Below are positions 18,766 through 30,434 of a stretch of DNA of 64,000 bases, piece after piece; the first letter of the stretch is position 1, and each line of letters starts with the position of its first letter. Source of the stretch: Arenicola marina (lineage: Eukaryota; Annelida; Polychaeta; Arenicolidae). The translations under genes and the position numbers were made by a program. Location of the stretch: contig OZ025250.1 in assembly GCA_964019135.1 (NCBI GenBank), forward strand, positions 47,399,174-47,463,173, read 5' to 3'. The notes beneath the pieces are model-generated. The model worked only from the letters and a program-made list of their open reading frames with translations. It ran no database searches and was not told the origin of the DNA.

Positions 18766-21132
18766 ATGGTCGATATGGCGGAATCTTCAGCGCGAAATGT
18801 ACTTGAGCTTGTCAAGCAAGACTTGAAACTTAAATATAGCCAAAACAAGGAACAGATACAAGCTCTTGTTTCCCTTCATGAAGGAAAGGATATATTTTAT
18901 CTGTTGCCAACTGGCCACGAAAAAGTGACATCCTTGCTATGCTCCCGTTGATAGAGACAGAGCGAGTTGATTTTACATCTGAGTGTGTGTGGGGCGGGGG
19001 GGGGGGGGGAGGGGGGAATTCATTATATGTAGTAGTATTTTCTTAGGGTTCTGTAATATATTGACGGTGTCTGTCATCTTTATAATTATAAAATAAATAA
19101 TTATATCAACATTGAAAGTTTATGGGCGTACGGTATATTTTGTTGATATATATATGACGCTGAGGTTTGGTTGATTATGTGTGATAAATAATGGTTCTTG
19201 TATGTCAAGCATTTAAATGGTTATGTAAAAACGTATTGATTGGTATATATAAACGTTAAACCATACACTTTAGTAAACCATATATATTTATTAAACACCA
19301 ATTGGACAAGGCACTGAAAATAAAAAGATTATTTAATATAACTATATTTTTCTCAACAGACAAAAATAGATTCCTAAAAAAAAAGCGGCATTTAATCCAC
19401 GATACATACATATAAATATGCTAACGTAAATGTATCTGTTAAGTATATTTTATCCACAGGAAGAATCAAACCAGCGGCATATAGTTATTATTGTTTCCCC
19501 ACTTCGGGTATTGGTAAAAAATCAAGTATCCAGATAGACGGAATTAGGAGTGCCTGCCATCGCGCTCCTGAAACAAAACGAGTTAAAGGCCCATGAAGCG
19601 ACAGGTATCTTTTATTTAAAACAAGTGCTTGTTATATTTACGAATGCACCAACTATGTCCATTTATTTATAATTATTTAACGTTTGCACTTATTTGTTAG
19701 CAACACACAAAAACAAAATTGTATACACATATACATATTGCAGAAATTCAACAAGGAAAATATTCCCTCATCTACTGTTCGCCCGAATCCATAAGTCACG
19801 ACCACGGGTTCAACCTGCTCAGCATGATACGAAATAAAATATGGCTGCTGGCAGTGGACGAAGTACATTTGCTCATCACATGGTAAATATAAATGTATAA
19901 TTAAAAATATATAATTGAACTTTACGGGCTTCTTAGAGACAATACATATGATCATGACGGTTGATACCCAATACCAATAATATAGCTATTTTTTTTATAT
20001 TGTTCTCTGTAGGGAAATTCTTTCCGAAACAAATACAGGCGGGTGCGAGAATTGCGTGCAGTAATAGGACGTGTCCCCGTGGCCTGCACAACAGCAACAG
20101 TGAACCAGTCAATGATGGACGCCATCTCGTTGTCTCTCGGAATAAACAAGTTTGAGATAATAGCACAGGTACCAGACAGGTAAGTTATTACCAAAAAATA
20201 GTGTTATCATTAAACACTGCATCAAAACCTTGTGTTTCAGTTACCATATTATTTTCTTATTGAAAAATATATGACCATAACAATATTCAATATACAAACA
20301 TAAAAAATACTACTTATATGTTTCAGGCCTATTATCTTCCTGGATATAATAGACGGAACGTGTGAAATTTCTTCGCTGCAGTGGTACCTGAACGAATTTA
20401 TATCGGACAAAGACAAAGCCCCGAAGGCGGTTATATTTTTCAGTACGTGAACCCATGTCTGTTATTAACAAGAAACAAAAATAATTACAATCATCATCGG
20501 CGTATCCAGTACAAAATGAAGACACGAGATGATATATTATGAACGTCATAGTTAAAGCTATATAACATGACATTTTACATCAACAAATAGTACAAGTGCT
20601 AGAACCGACAGATGCTGATATGCTCATCAGCTTCTTCCATGCGAAGTTAGACAAAGGCAGTGAAGAGGAAATTCTGGCAGAATTTGCTGAACCTCATTCA
20701 CAAATTCGATGTCTGATCGCTACAATAGCGGTTGGCGTAGGAGTAGAGATTAAAGATATACGATACACCATACACTGGGGTCCCGCGCCCGCCATCATTG
20801 ACTATTGGCAGGAAGTAGGGCGTGGAGGTCGAGATGGTAAACCCACAAAGGCAATCCTTTATACTCCACGATACACTATGGACAAGAGGCGCTGCGACGA
20901 ACCTATGCTCACCTTGGTTCGTCAGGCTGAATCGACATCTATTAGACGTTCTGTGCTGTCAGAGGTTACGGTCGATTGCCTGGCAAGTCCGACATTGACA
21001 AATGCGGCGGAAAAAGGAATTGCTGTGGGTACTGCGAAACAACAGAAGATTACAATGTTACGTAGTTTTCACTGTCGGTGTTCCCTCCTCAAAGCCGCTA
21101 AGCGGAGCCCCCTCGTTTTCCAAAAGTCATAG
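18766..21132 (+). CDS. RecQ-like DNA helicase of the TIR element (decayed)
   Basis: The exons are 18766-~18950 (MVDMAESSARNVLELVKQDL, then HEGKDIFYLLPTG), 19460-19604 (HIVIIVSPLRVLVKNQV, motif Ia), 19744-19882 (DEVHLLITW, motif II), 20013-20179 (FRNKYRRVRELRAV, then PVACTTATV, motif III), 20327-20442 (PKAVIFF, motif IV) and 20591-21132 (FFHAKLDKG, IRCLIATIAVGVGVEI, then DYWQEVGRGGRDG, motifs V-VI). Most junctions keep phase. The set and order of motifs are RecQ-type, superfamily 2, 3'-5' DNA unwinding. This copy is broken: the Walker A frame slips (the expected GKS is lost), exon 2 has an in-frame TAG and exons 3-4 are out of phase by one base. The C-terminal zinc-binding region is poorly kept. 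In the intact element it would presumably unwind DNA during transposition. Confidence 0.8.
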
Positions 21133-24100
21133 TCAGTAGAAAGGGCGCATAACCGCAATCGGAGCTTTTCTTCATCACGAAGATCAGGACGATGATGACT
21201 GAAAACCGGATACGCTGCATGATGGCGTCCGGATGTGTATCCAAACAAAGACTCTGGGTGCAACTCTCCCACTAGAGTTACCACATCTGGGTGTTTGCGA
21301 ATACTGCGTGAAGACGATCCTTCGTTCTGTAGGGCGAAACTCTGTACAAGGGTGTCATGGAACACTTTGCCGAATTCCCTTCCTATCTGGCTGGATGGCT
21401 TCGCTTGTTTGTCGGTATAGCGACCGCGGGAACGTTCCATCATCTCTGAAAGAATAGAATATGGTTATACATGTTATTAGTATTAAATATTACATACATG
21501 ATATTATATTTCGATAAAACTTGTTAATATTATTATATATATCTAATTACCATTTTATTTAATGTATGATAATAATGTGAGCCATCACGCATAAAGTAAT
21601 ATTAACTTATTCAGTTAATGGTTTACATATAATTGTCACTAATTTTATATAGTAAACAATATGTTGTACGTACCTAATAAAATGGCCCATTGTATGCTTA
21701 CCTTTGAAATCGTTGTTGAGGAATTCGTTTACGAGGTCGAGTCCTATGTTTCCACCCTTTTGTCCGCGCAATTTTGCCACACACTCCCATGTCATCTCAT
21801 GGGCCAGGCGATCGGACAAACCTCCACCTGTGTCTGTATCAATTTTTTTTAAGTTATATAAAAATAAACAAAGCGACATTTATAAATTAACTTAAGGGTG
21901 TAATGTGTTGTAATAAATAATGAAATAAAATATTAATGTATATCAAATATACAAAACAACACTTTTTATATACGTTTAGAAATATTATTGTATATCAAAT
22001 ATACAAAACAACACTTTTTATATACGTTTAGAAACATGGACACCATTCTCGGTCCATCACCTTCTCGTACCGTGTCGCGGTTGGCCAGGTGGCACAGATC
22101 CCGCCACAGCACTTGTAAGGAGTACTGCTGGACGTTGTCGTCGTTGCGACCGTGCTCCGAACAGTACCAGGGCCGGCCTGTAAGGAAATTTAATAAAAAC
22201 CCGTAAGATTAATACATTTATAATGTTTCTAATAGTGTCCTTTTTACTTTTATAATTGACACAACTATATATTTAAGGAACAGATTTCGTTTGTGTATAC
22301 CAGGAGTTAGGTTGGGTCTGTCATTGAGACACTCCGGGTGATATTTTTCGAATGATTGGCACTCGTCCCCTCTGGTGCAGACGGTCATGTGGAGGTCCGA
22401 TGCCCCACGGCGCTTTTGACATTTACAGTAGATGTAATTGCCACTGGCCAGAAAATCCGGGGAGCAGAACTAGTCTCCGTTTGGCTTGTTGCGCAACACT
22501 GGGTTGGCACACCCGAAGTTGAACCAACGTCCCACACAAGATGGGTTGCAACATAAAACCATGTCGTCGTCAGCGTCTAAGGGCAATAAAATAATTAAAT
22601 AGTGATATTTTTTAACCTTACGTAAAATTACTCACTTCAAAGTGATTAATACATATATACACATATAACTTAATCATTACAATATTGTCATATATTAATT
22701 ACATTGGCCACAAGTGCAGTATGGGTAATCAGACATCTTTGCCCTGGTATTTTGCTCACGTCGTGGAGCTCCCCAAACACGAGCCACGATCCGACGGGCA
22801 AGTTTTTTCATAAGGGTCCATTTGTCTCGTCCCTCAGGGACATCTGGAATGGCATCAATGTCATTCATGTTACACAGTGGCATAGCCAGGAGCACCACAA
22901 AGCACGCCAAAAAGTCCCAGACATGCTGAAAGTGTTCATCACGTCTGCCTTGAGTGATCGATGACGGAATCTGTCTTTCAACTGGTACAATGTGCCAATG
23001 TCAGCCATACTCCTCTCGGTGAACAACTGGTTCATCGTGTCTTGCATCAAGATTCCCTCTTAATGGAATTCTTGTGGAGTTCCTTCCAGTCCTTCTAGTC
23101 TTGACACTGGTGTAAGTCCTACGATGGGCGCTCGTTTTGCGTGATTCATTCGCTCGAAACTGAGTTGGTCTCCGTTACAAGGTACCTTGTGTACCCCGTC
23201 CGCGCCAACACGAGGCGCGTACCGCATCAAGTGCTCCATGATCTGGATGACCCCAGTTGTGGAAGTAGGGTTGGCTTCAATCACCCCCAGATTGACCACC
23301 TGAGACTGCCGCCATTTCTCCTGTGTGTGCGTGCGGCACATGCCATGTTACCTTGTTGACCAGGTCCTGGAAATAAGGGATGTACGTGACCAGGATTCCC
23401 TAGGTGACGACCTGGCACCGCTCTTCAAGAAACAACCAATCACCGGCCTGGGGCAAGAACACTTGGGGTGCCATGTCACTTGCAGCTACGGTGGTCACGT
23501 CGTTAAGATGAAGAGAAGGAAGGCGGTGCTCAACCGCGAAAAATAGCCCCCACACGAGGAATTGATTTCTCTCTTCCAGGCTCTGATGCTTCTTTTGGAC
23601 CTGCATTTGGACGTTATCCCAACCTAGGCTAAATGATTTGGGAGGGGCAGGAACATTTGGTCTCCTTAGTCCCAAACGCAAGGGACGATTTTCAACCGCG
23701 TTCTGAAATAAATTGTAATGTTATTAAAGGACGCTTTTATTAAAAAAAACATTTCCGATTTCATGCTAATATAATAAAAGCGCATAATGAAATTAAATAT
23801 TTATCATACTTTGCTTTATGCATTTTATTATAGAGGTTGTGATTTAATTTCAATAATGGTTATTTCATTATTTGAAACTATAAAATTTATATATAAATAA
23901 TATATTGCCCAAATGTTTACCTGAACAGACACTTTCTTCTCAAAAATGTGTTTGTCATAGGCCAGGGCGTGACTGTCGTTATGCGCTCTCACAGCACCTG
24001 CGCACTGGGTGATCCCAAGTGAATGGAGAACCCGGAAAGCAGCGGTACTGGTGCCCTGCCGCCAGAGTTCAACCCCTACAGATGACTGGGTGAATTTGTA

Positions 24101-25186
24101 TAGCCTGGGCGTCCGGAAGAAGGAGATAACCGACAGTATGGTGCCAAGCTGTCTGCGCCACATCTCGTCAGTTTCATCGTTGGTCATCATTCTTAAAATA
24201 TATAATAATCCTGTTATAAGTAAAGTAGGTAATACAATATTTGTCATCGACATATACAGTAAAGACATAGATGTACTATATAAAATTTGACACAATAAAG
24301 TATATAATGTTTGTTTTACTAATCTATTTTATAACAGATTTCAATTATATGATCATAAATGTATTTACCTTCTTGCCCTTTTGGGTCCTAGAGATACAGA
24401 GCGACGTAGTTGACTCGGTGAGGGTTGCATTGCTCCCAAAAGGAAAGACGAAAGTGAAATTTTCTTGGTGCATTCTTCCAGTACGTTGTACCAAGAAAAG
24501 TTTTGGAGATTCTCCAGTGATGAAGGCTGTGATAGAGGGTTTATTGTGTCCTTGCGATGTCTTCCTGTCACATGGGCCAGCTCCGTCCTAACTCCCGCAC
24601 GAACTGTGCATCATAGCATTTCTAGCGGCACGGGAGTGCTTCCACAACCAGCGAAAGGCTTTGTCGTACTTGCTATTGTTTAGGTATCGACACGCCTGAG
24701 CCAAAGCTCAGCCTGTATTATCCTAATCTCTGGGTCGCTCCCATTATCTTCTTTTTCTTGACCCCTTTCCGGTGTGAGGCGATTGTCTGATCTCTTCTGG
24801 TCGGGAAAACACGGGTTGCCCGGAGAGAAGATCCGCTTTACACCCGGCGGCGTCCTCAGCACGAAGGGAGTCTTCGGCGTTATGGGAGTAACAGATGCAG
24901 AATCAGAAATCTGTAGGCTAGGTGTAGTCGTATTGGGCGTTTCATGTGTATCCGTAGGTGTGATTAAACCATCTCTTCTGCGAGTGCGTGGTCCGGTCCA
25001 AGTTCGACGACTGACGCCGGCTCTAATACGCCGCACACCAGGTTCGCGGATCAAGCGGGAGCGACAAAGGTGACAAATGAAGCTGGTATTACTTGATGTA
25101 ACACATCGGCGAAATACACTAGACGCCGTGTATGGGGATGTTTGGGCCAGTAACTTGTATCTAGAAAGCGAATAGATAATGCACAT
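21069..25186 (-). CDS. DUF6589-like putative transposase of the TIR element (decayed)
   Basis: Read right to left: 25186-24680 has a CxxC finger (FICHLCRSRLIREPG) and a Ser/Thr/Pro-rich linker. About 24660-24369 follows (KAFRWLWKHS, then RHRKDTINPLS and NFSWYNVLEE, in shifted frames), then 24191-23921 (GTILSVISFFRTPRLYKF...HSLGITQCAG). Next is 23702 to about 22695 (FSLGWDNVQMQVQKKH, CNGDQLSFERMNHAKR, SRLEGL, MADIGTLYQLKDRFRH). About 22560-22300 is a Cys-rich PHD-like finger (CCNPSCVGRWFNFGC...YHPECL). Smaller exons lie near 22180-22030 and 21837-21703 (GGNIGLDLVNEFLNN). The last is 21443-21069. GDQL-x-x-ER, RLEGL and G-x-NI-x-LDL-x-NE match the DUF6589 family as I know it. Several stops and slips are present. 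The transposase role is inferred from position between the terminal repeats. Confidence 0.65.
21938..22037. repeat. 52-bp tandem duplication in an intron
   Basis: GTATATCAAATATACAAAAC and the following ~30 bp occur twice, starting at 21938 and 21990, with almost no differences. It lies in an AT-rich intron of the transposase gene. Confidence 0.9.
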
Positions 25187-25642
25187 AAACCATATGATGA
25201 AGTGTACGATGTTGAGAGCGGCAAATATATTAAAATATATACGAATATATTATAATTAAATAATCGCTAATCTTTTATAATTAATTACAGCATTTTAGGC
25301 TTAAAGATAATTATTCTACAATCATTAGAATTAAAACATGGGGATAATATTTTTTTATATTTCACATAGTGTTAATATAAAAGCATATATATAATCACAG
25401 GTTGTAAGATTAATAATACTTTTTTATAATAATATAATTATTATATGCATACCATGGATGAATATATTCTTTTTAGGGGCCTAGATAGGAAAACAATTTG
25501 GCTTTGTAAATAATATTATAAATTTATCGATTACCATTCACCCATACCGCTAAAGGCTTAAGCAAAAAGCCAGAAAGTTCCTATACATTATTTAATTTGT
25601 TCGTATATTCTTTGGGAAGGCTTTCACTAAATAGTATACAAA

Positions 25643-25844
25643 GTAATGGATAAATAAGTTATACCCCTCGTCTAATGAACATGTTAGAGAAGATAATGGA
25701 TATTTCTATCTGTCTTGTCAGTCTGAAAATGAATGTGTGGGAATGTTGGAGGCCGTTTCGCACGGCACATGTGCGCTTGCTGGTATGACCTTACACAGCT
25801 CTTTGCTTGTAATGGTCATGCATGGCTAATTATGACTACAAGTC
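25643..25844 (-). repeat. Right terminal inverted repeat of the helicase element
   Basis: This is the reverse complement of 18445-18645, with about 10 differences in the inner 174 bp. The outer 31 bp match at roughly two thirds of positions. Confidence 0.85.
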
Positions 25845-26358
25845 AGGCACTGCACCACACGTTACATGTCACTGACGCAGACAAAATAACTCTCCTTCTC
25901 ATTATATTCAACGTTAGACCATGCATGACCGGAAATAGGTCAAGTCACAGTGCCAATGACGTGTGTTTTAAAGCTATTAACATCCCTTTTAGTCCTTGGA
26001 ATCAACTTGATTTCATATAAGTTTCAAGAGAGAGGGAGAGAGACAGAGGGGGTGGGGGTGTAGGGCAGATTAGGGAGGGCCCAGTGTGGCTGATTTGGGT
26101 GGCGGGAGAGTGGCACCCTGTCCCTCCCTCACAGAGACGTTTACAGTGATACTATTCTAAACGTAAACAACATGTCAAATATCACTTAAAGCTGTGACAG
26201 CACCACCCCCACCCACCTTCATTCCCCCCCCCCTCACCAGGGAGAAGGTTGGTAGGGTAGAGGGTGTGGGGTATGTTTACTTATCAGCAATCATCTTAAC
26301 AAGGTGTGAGCGACGTGATGACGTCACTGTTACTTACGCGGACGGCGCGTTGTTGACG
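25845..26358. other. No gene seen
   Basis: A GA/G-rich stretch at about 26025-26090 and a C run near 26228. This is probably the 3' flank of the NHL-repeat exon. Confidence 0.5.
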
Positions 26359-27159
26359 TCAGCGGCTCACGACCAACAGTTTGTTGTTGTTCGTGACGTA
26401 GAGGAGGTGGTGGTGGGGGGGGCATGATATAAACCGGGGCCGCACCTCCCCCAGCCCCACCCTGGTGACCGTCTCCCCCTCCCGGCTCACCACGAGGAGA
26501 GAGCCATCCAGCCAGTCACACATCACAAAGTGTTCCCCGTTGTGGGTGACGCCACGGGGAGCAGAGTGTCCTGGGAGGTTGAGGACGCGGCCCGGAGCGT
26601 CGTCCCCGGTGTACAGCAACAGGCAGGAGGGGTCGTACACCACCAGGATGGTGTCCTGGAGAACGGACACATACCACGGCCGCCACTCCCCCTTCACCTC
26701 TGGCGGCGTGTTGAGGGTGGCCACCACCCCGCCCCCCGGCACATCCAGCACACAGACACCGTCCTTGCAGCACACATAGAGAGTCTGGTTCGACTCCCTG
26801 TAGGCCAGTCCATGTGGCTCTGTCAGGCGGCCTGTGGTCAGCAGTGTCCGCGTCCGGACGACCTCGCCACCCTCCAGCCGGACTCCCTGGACCTGGCCAT
26901 AGCGCTGGGAGATCCAGGTCTCCGTGTCTGTGGCGGTAATACCGCGTGGATACTGGACGGGGGACTCCGCCACGTAGCGGTGGGCTGTGTGGCTGCCTTC
27001 TGTGGTCCGCCGGAAGACCACCACCCTGTCTCTGTCCCAGTCCGCCACCCACACCAAGTCATCGTGGGCGGACACACCCCAGGGGCGCTGCAGCCGCCCG
27101 GGTCCGGCCTCCTCCCCCACCACCCCCGTCACCCGCAGACCGCCATACACCGCCGCATC
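26359..27159 (-). CDS. NHL-repeat beta-propeller, last exon (TRIM/LIN-41-like family)
   Basis: This is an open exon of 266 codons ending in TGA at 26361-26359. It is preceded by an acceptor (TTTGTCGTTGTAG, AG at 27161-27160), so the first residues are DAAVYGGLRVTGVVG and earlier exons must exist. About six degenerate NHL-type blades are visible: RPWGVSAHDDLVWVADWDRD, YPRGITATDTETW, EPHGLAYRESNQTLYV, a central WYVSVLQDTILVVYD, APRGVTHNGEHFVMCDW, and VRPRFISCPPHHHLLYVTNN. Such propellers bind protein or RNA partners in TRIM2/3/71-type ubiquitin ligases and related proteins. No RING or B-box exon is seen in the window; the missing 5' part would lie to the right, across the minisatellites. The exon is GC-rich compared with its surroundings. 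A lone pseudogene fragment is possible, but the frame is intact. Confidence 0.7.
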   Translation of the reverse strand, partial: DAAVYGGLRVTGVVGEEAGPGRLQRPWGVSAHDDLVWVADWDRDRVVVFRRTTEGSHTAHRYVAESPVQYPRGITATDTETWISQRYGQVQGVRLEGGEVVRTRTLLTTGRLTEPHGLAYRESNQTLYVCCKDGVCVLDVPGGGVVATLNTPPEVKGEWRPWYVSVLQDTILVVYDPSCLLLYTGDDAPGRVLNLPGHSAPRGVTHNGEHFVMCDWLDGSLLVVSREGETVTRVGLGEVRPRFISCPPHHHLLYVTNNNKLLVVSR

Positions 27160-27770
27160 CTACAACGACAAACATCTCAGTGACAACCAAACATATAACT
27201 GACGTGGGGGGGAGGGGGTGGAGTATGTCAGACGTTAAGGTCAAGGCCGCACGTGCCGCCTTTGGTGTTGTACATTTCCACCGATGTCTGAAGGGTTTCC
27301 TGGCGACTTGGAGACTGAAGTAAACAACGACTCACGGCGGACTGCAGTCTGTGAAGACAAGGGATGTTTATCTTAAAAGTTTAAATTCAATGCCTGTCGT
27401 CTGCAAATTATGTAAACAAAAACTATTAAGTTAGTATGCTATACATGCATAGCGACTGGCTGGATGCGGAGGAGGGAGTGGGGTACACTTGCACTGGCGA
27501 TAGATGGCAGACTGCACTGATCGGGTGTCAGAAGGCAGCACACGTCTTGCTTAAAAAACGTGGCTGGTCAGGAGACGTTAAGTTGAAAGAATTAAACGAG
27601 CCAACTAGCGGAACATAGCGGAAACAGAAATAGTAAACGTACAGAAAACCCGGGAGGAGAAAAGGGCGGAAGGAAAAGGGGAACAAACACTACAGGACAA
27701 GGAAAAGAACATAATGTAATTATAGTAGCATGTGGGAGGGGAGTAGAGCGGGAAACTGTGCGTGAAACAG
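27160..27770. other. No gene seen
   Basis: Probably the start (5' side) of the intron upstream of the NHL exon. No RING/B-box coding sequence is visible. Confidence 0.4.
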
Positions 27771-27774
27771 AGCA

Positions 27775-28800
27775 ACATGGAGCGGTAAACAGGGAGGGGT
27801 ACAGGGGTGAAAACAATCGGAGGGGGGCAGAGGCAGAACCAAAGGCAGGGAAAGGAGTAGTGCGGAAAACAGAGAGGGTACAGGGGTGGAAACAATGGGG
27901 GAGGGGGGGGGGGGCAGAGCGAGAGGCAGGGAGAGGAGTAGTGCTAAAAACAGAGAGGGTTACAGGGGTGGAAACAATGGGGGAAGGGGGGGGGGCAGGG
28001 TGAGAGCAAAAGGCAGGGAGAGGAGTAGTGCGGAAAACAGACAATGATCTAGGGAGGAAAAGAATGGGGGGGGGAGGAGAGCGAAAGGCAGGGAGAAGAG
28101 TAGTGCTAAAAACAGAGAGGGATACAGGGGTGGAAACAATGGGGGAGGGGGGGGGGAGGCGAAAGGCAAAGAGAGGAGTAGTGCGGAAAACAGAGGGATA
28201 CAGGGGTGGAAACAATGGCGGAGGGGGGCAGGGGGAGAGCGAAATGCAGATTGAGATTGAGATTGATACACGGGTGGAAACAATGGGGGATGGGGGGAGG
28301 GGGGGGTGGCGAAAGGTAGGGACATCAGTAGTGCGAAAAACAGAGAGGGATACAGGGGTGGAAACAATGGGGGAGGGTGGAGGGGTGAGCGAAAGGCAGG
28401 GAAAGGAGTAGTGCGGAAAACAGAGAGGGATACAGGGGTGGAAACAATGGGGGAGGGGGGGGGGGGCGAAAGGCAGGGAGAGGAGTAGTGCGGAAAACAG
28501 AGAGGGATACAGGGGTGAAAACAATGGGAGAGGGGGGGGGGAGCGAATGGCAGGGAGGGGAGTAGCGCGGAAAACAGAGATTGATACACGGGTGGAAACA
28601 ATGGGGGATGGGGGGGGGGGCGGCGAAAGGTAGGGAGAGCAGTAGTGCGGAAAACAGAGAGGAATAGAGGGGTGGAAAAATGGGAGAAGGGTTGGGGGGA
28701 GCGAAGGGCAGGGAGAGGAGTAGCGCGGAAAACAGAGAGGGATACAGGGGTGGAAACAATGGCGGGGGGTGGGGGGGGGCGAAAGACAGGGAGAAGACTA
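27775..28800. repeat. Purine-rich minisatellite A, ~80 bp unit
   Basis: ACAGGGGTGGAAACAATGGG recurs about every 78-82 bp (27879, 27961, 28123, 28201 and so on), each followed by a G run and GCGAAAGGCAGGGAGAGGAG. About 12-13 copies. The + strand is almost all purine, and minus-strand frames of several hundred codons here are repeat shadows. Confidence 0.95.
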
Positions 28801-29850
28801 GCGCGGTAAGCAGGGAGGGGTACAGAGGTGAAAAACAGGGAAGGGATTAGTTCGAAAAACAGGACGGGTACAGGAGTGAAAACAATCGAGGGGGATAGAG
28901 CGAAAGGCAGGGAGAGAAGTAGCCCGGTAAACAGAGAGGAGTACAGGGAGGGGAACAGTGCGGGAAAAGTGAGGGTTACAGGAGTGGAAGCAGGGAGGAG
29001 AATAGTGCGGGAAACAGGGAGGGGTACAGGGAGGGGAATAGTGCGGGAAACAGGAAGGGGTACATGGGTGGAAACAGGAAGGGAACATTGCAAGAAACAA
29101 GGAGGGGCACATGGGTGGAAACAGGGAGGGGAACAGTGCGGGAAATAGGGAGGGGTACATGGGTGGAAACAGGAAGGGGAACAGGAACGGTTACAGGGGT
29201 GGAAACAGGAAGGGGAACAGGAAGGGAAACAGTGCGGGAAACAGGGAGGGGTACAGGGATGGGAACAATGCGGGAAAAGTGAGGGGTACAGGAGTGGAAA
29301 CAGGGAGGGGAATAGTGCGGGAAACAGAGAGGGGTACATGGGTGGAAGCAGCGAGGGGAAACGTGCGGGAAACAAGGAGGGGTACATGGGTGGAAACAGG
29401 GGGGGGGGAGGATCAGTGCTTTAAACAGGGAGGGGTACAGGGGTTGAAACAGGTAGAGGAGCAGTGCGGGAAACAGGGAGGGGTACATAGTTTGAAGCAG
29501 GGAGGGGAAAAGTGCGGGAAACAGGGAGGGGTACAAAGGTTGAAGCAGGGAGGGGAAAGTGCGGGAAACAGGGAGGGGTACATAGGTGGAAACAGGGAGG
29601 GGTACATGGGTGGAAGCAGGGAGGGGAACAGTGCGGAAAACAGGGAGGGTATAGGGGTGGAAGCAGGGAGAGGAACAGTGCGAGAAACTGTAAGGGGAAG
29701 GTACAGCAATAAAGGGAGAGGCCCAGAGCAGAAAACCACGAACACAGCGGGAAACAAAGAAGGGAAGAGATCGGAAAACAGGGAAGAGAACAATGTTGGA
29801 AGCAGTGAGAGCAACACAGCGAGAAACAGGGAGGGGACCAGCTAGGATGG
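28800..29850. repeat. Purine-rich minisatellite B, ~51 bp unit
   Basis: GGGAGGGGTACATGGGTGG followed by AAACAGG and GTGCGGGAAACA recurs at about 51 bp, with about 20 diverged copies. It grades into array A on the left. Confidence 0.9.
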
Positions 29851-30434
29851 GAGGACAGCGGAGCCGGAAACATGAAGAGATATATGGCGGTAAACGGAGA
29901 GGAGAGCGGAGCGGAAAACCGGGTGGGGGGAAGAACAGTGCGAGAACAGAAAAGGGGTCGCGTGCAATGACGTGTGATGGAAAGGACCGAGCCAAAAAAC
30001 AGGAAGCAGGGAGGGAAGGAGATTGGGAAGCAGGGACGAGAACAGTGTTGGAAGCAGTGAGGGGAATCCTGCAGTAAACAGAGAGGGAACCAGGGAGAGA
30101 AAGAGAGAGGAGAACGGAGCAGGAAACAGGGAATGGGAACAGGAAGGGAAACAGCGAGGAGAGCGGAGCGGGACACAGGGGGGCAGAGCAGGAAACACGG
30201 GAGGGGCAGGGCGTAAAACAGGGGGGTGGGGGGGGGCAGCGGAGGGGAAAAGGGGACAGAACGGGAAAAGGGGACAGGCACAGACTGGGAAACGAGGAGG
30301 GTAACAGTGCGAAAAACAGAGCGGGTGGTGCTGGGGTGGGGGAAGTGGGGGCAAAGCATACAGTGGAGTAGTGCAGAAAACAGGCACGGAAAAAGAGCGG
30401 GAAACAATAGGAGAGAAACTGTGACGGGAACCGA
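29851..30434. repeat. Degenerate purine-rich transition region
   Basis: Diverged GGAAAC / GGGA-rich sequence links arrays B and C. No clear period and no gene. Confidence 0.6.

Larger units (their letters stand above)
18445..25844. mobile_element. ~7.4 kb TIR DNA transposon with RecQ-like helicase and DUF6589-like protein
   Basis: Inverted copies of about 200 bp bound the segment (18445-18645 and 25643-25844). The inner ~174 bp are about 94% identical by eye; the outermost ~30 bp are weaker, so the exact ends are uncertain. Between them lie two spliced genes that point toward each other and whose final frames overlap by 64 nt (21069-21132): a RecQ-type helicase on + (18766-21132) and a DUF6589-like putative transposase on - (21069-25186). 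Both contain stops and frame slips, so this copy is dead. From memory, helicase-bearing Academ-type transposons are the nearest known relatives; the assignment is inference. No target duplication was found. Confidence 0.8.
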
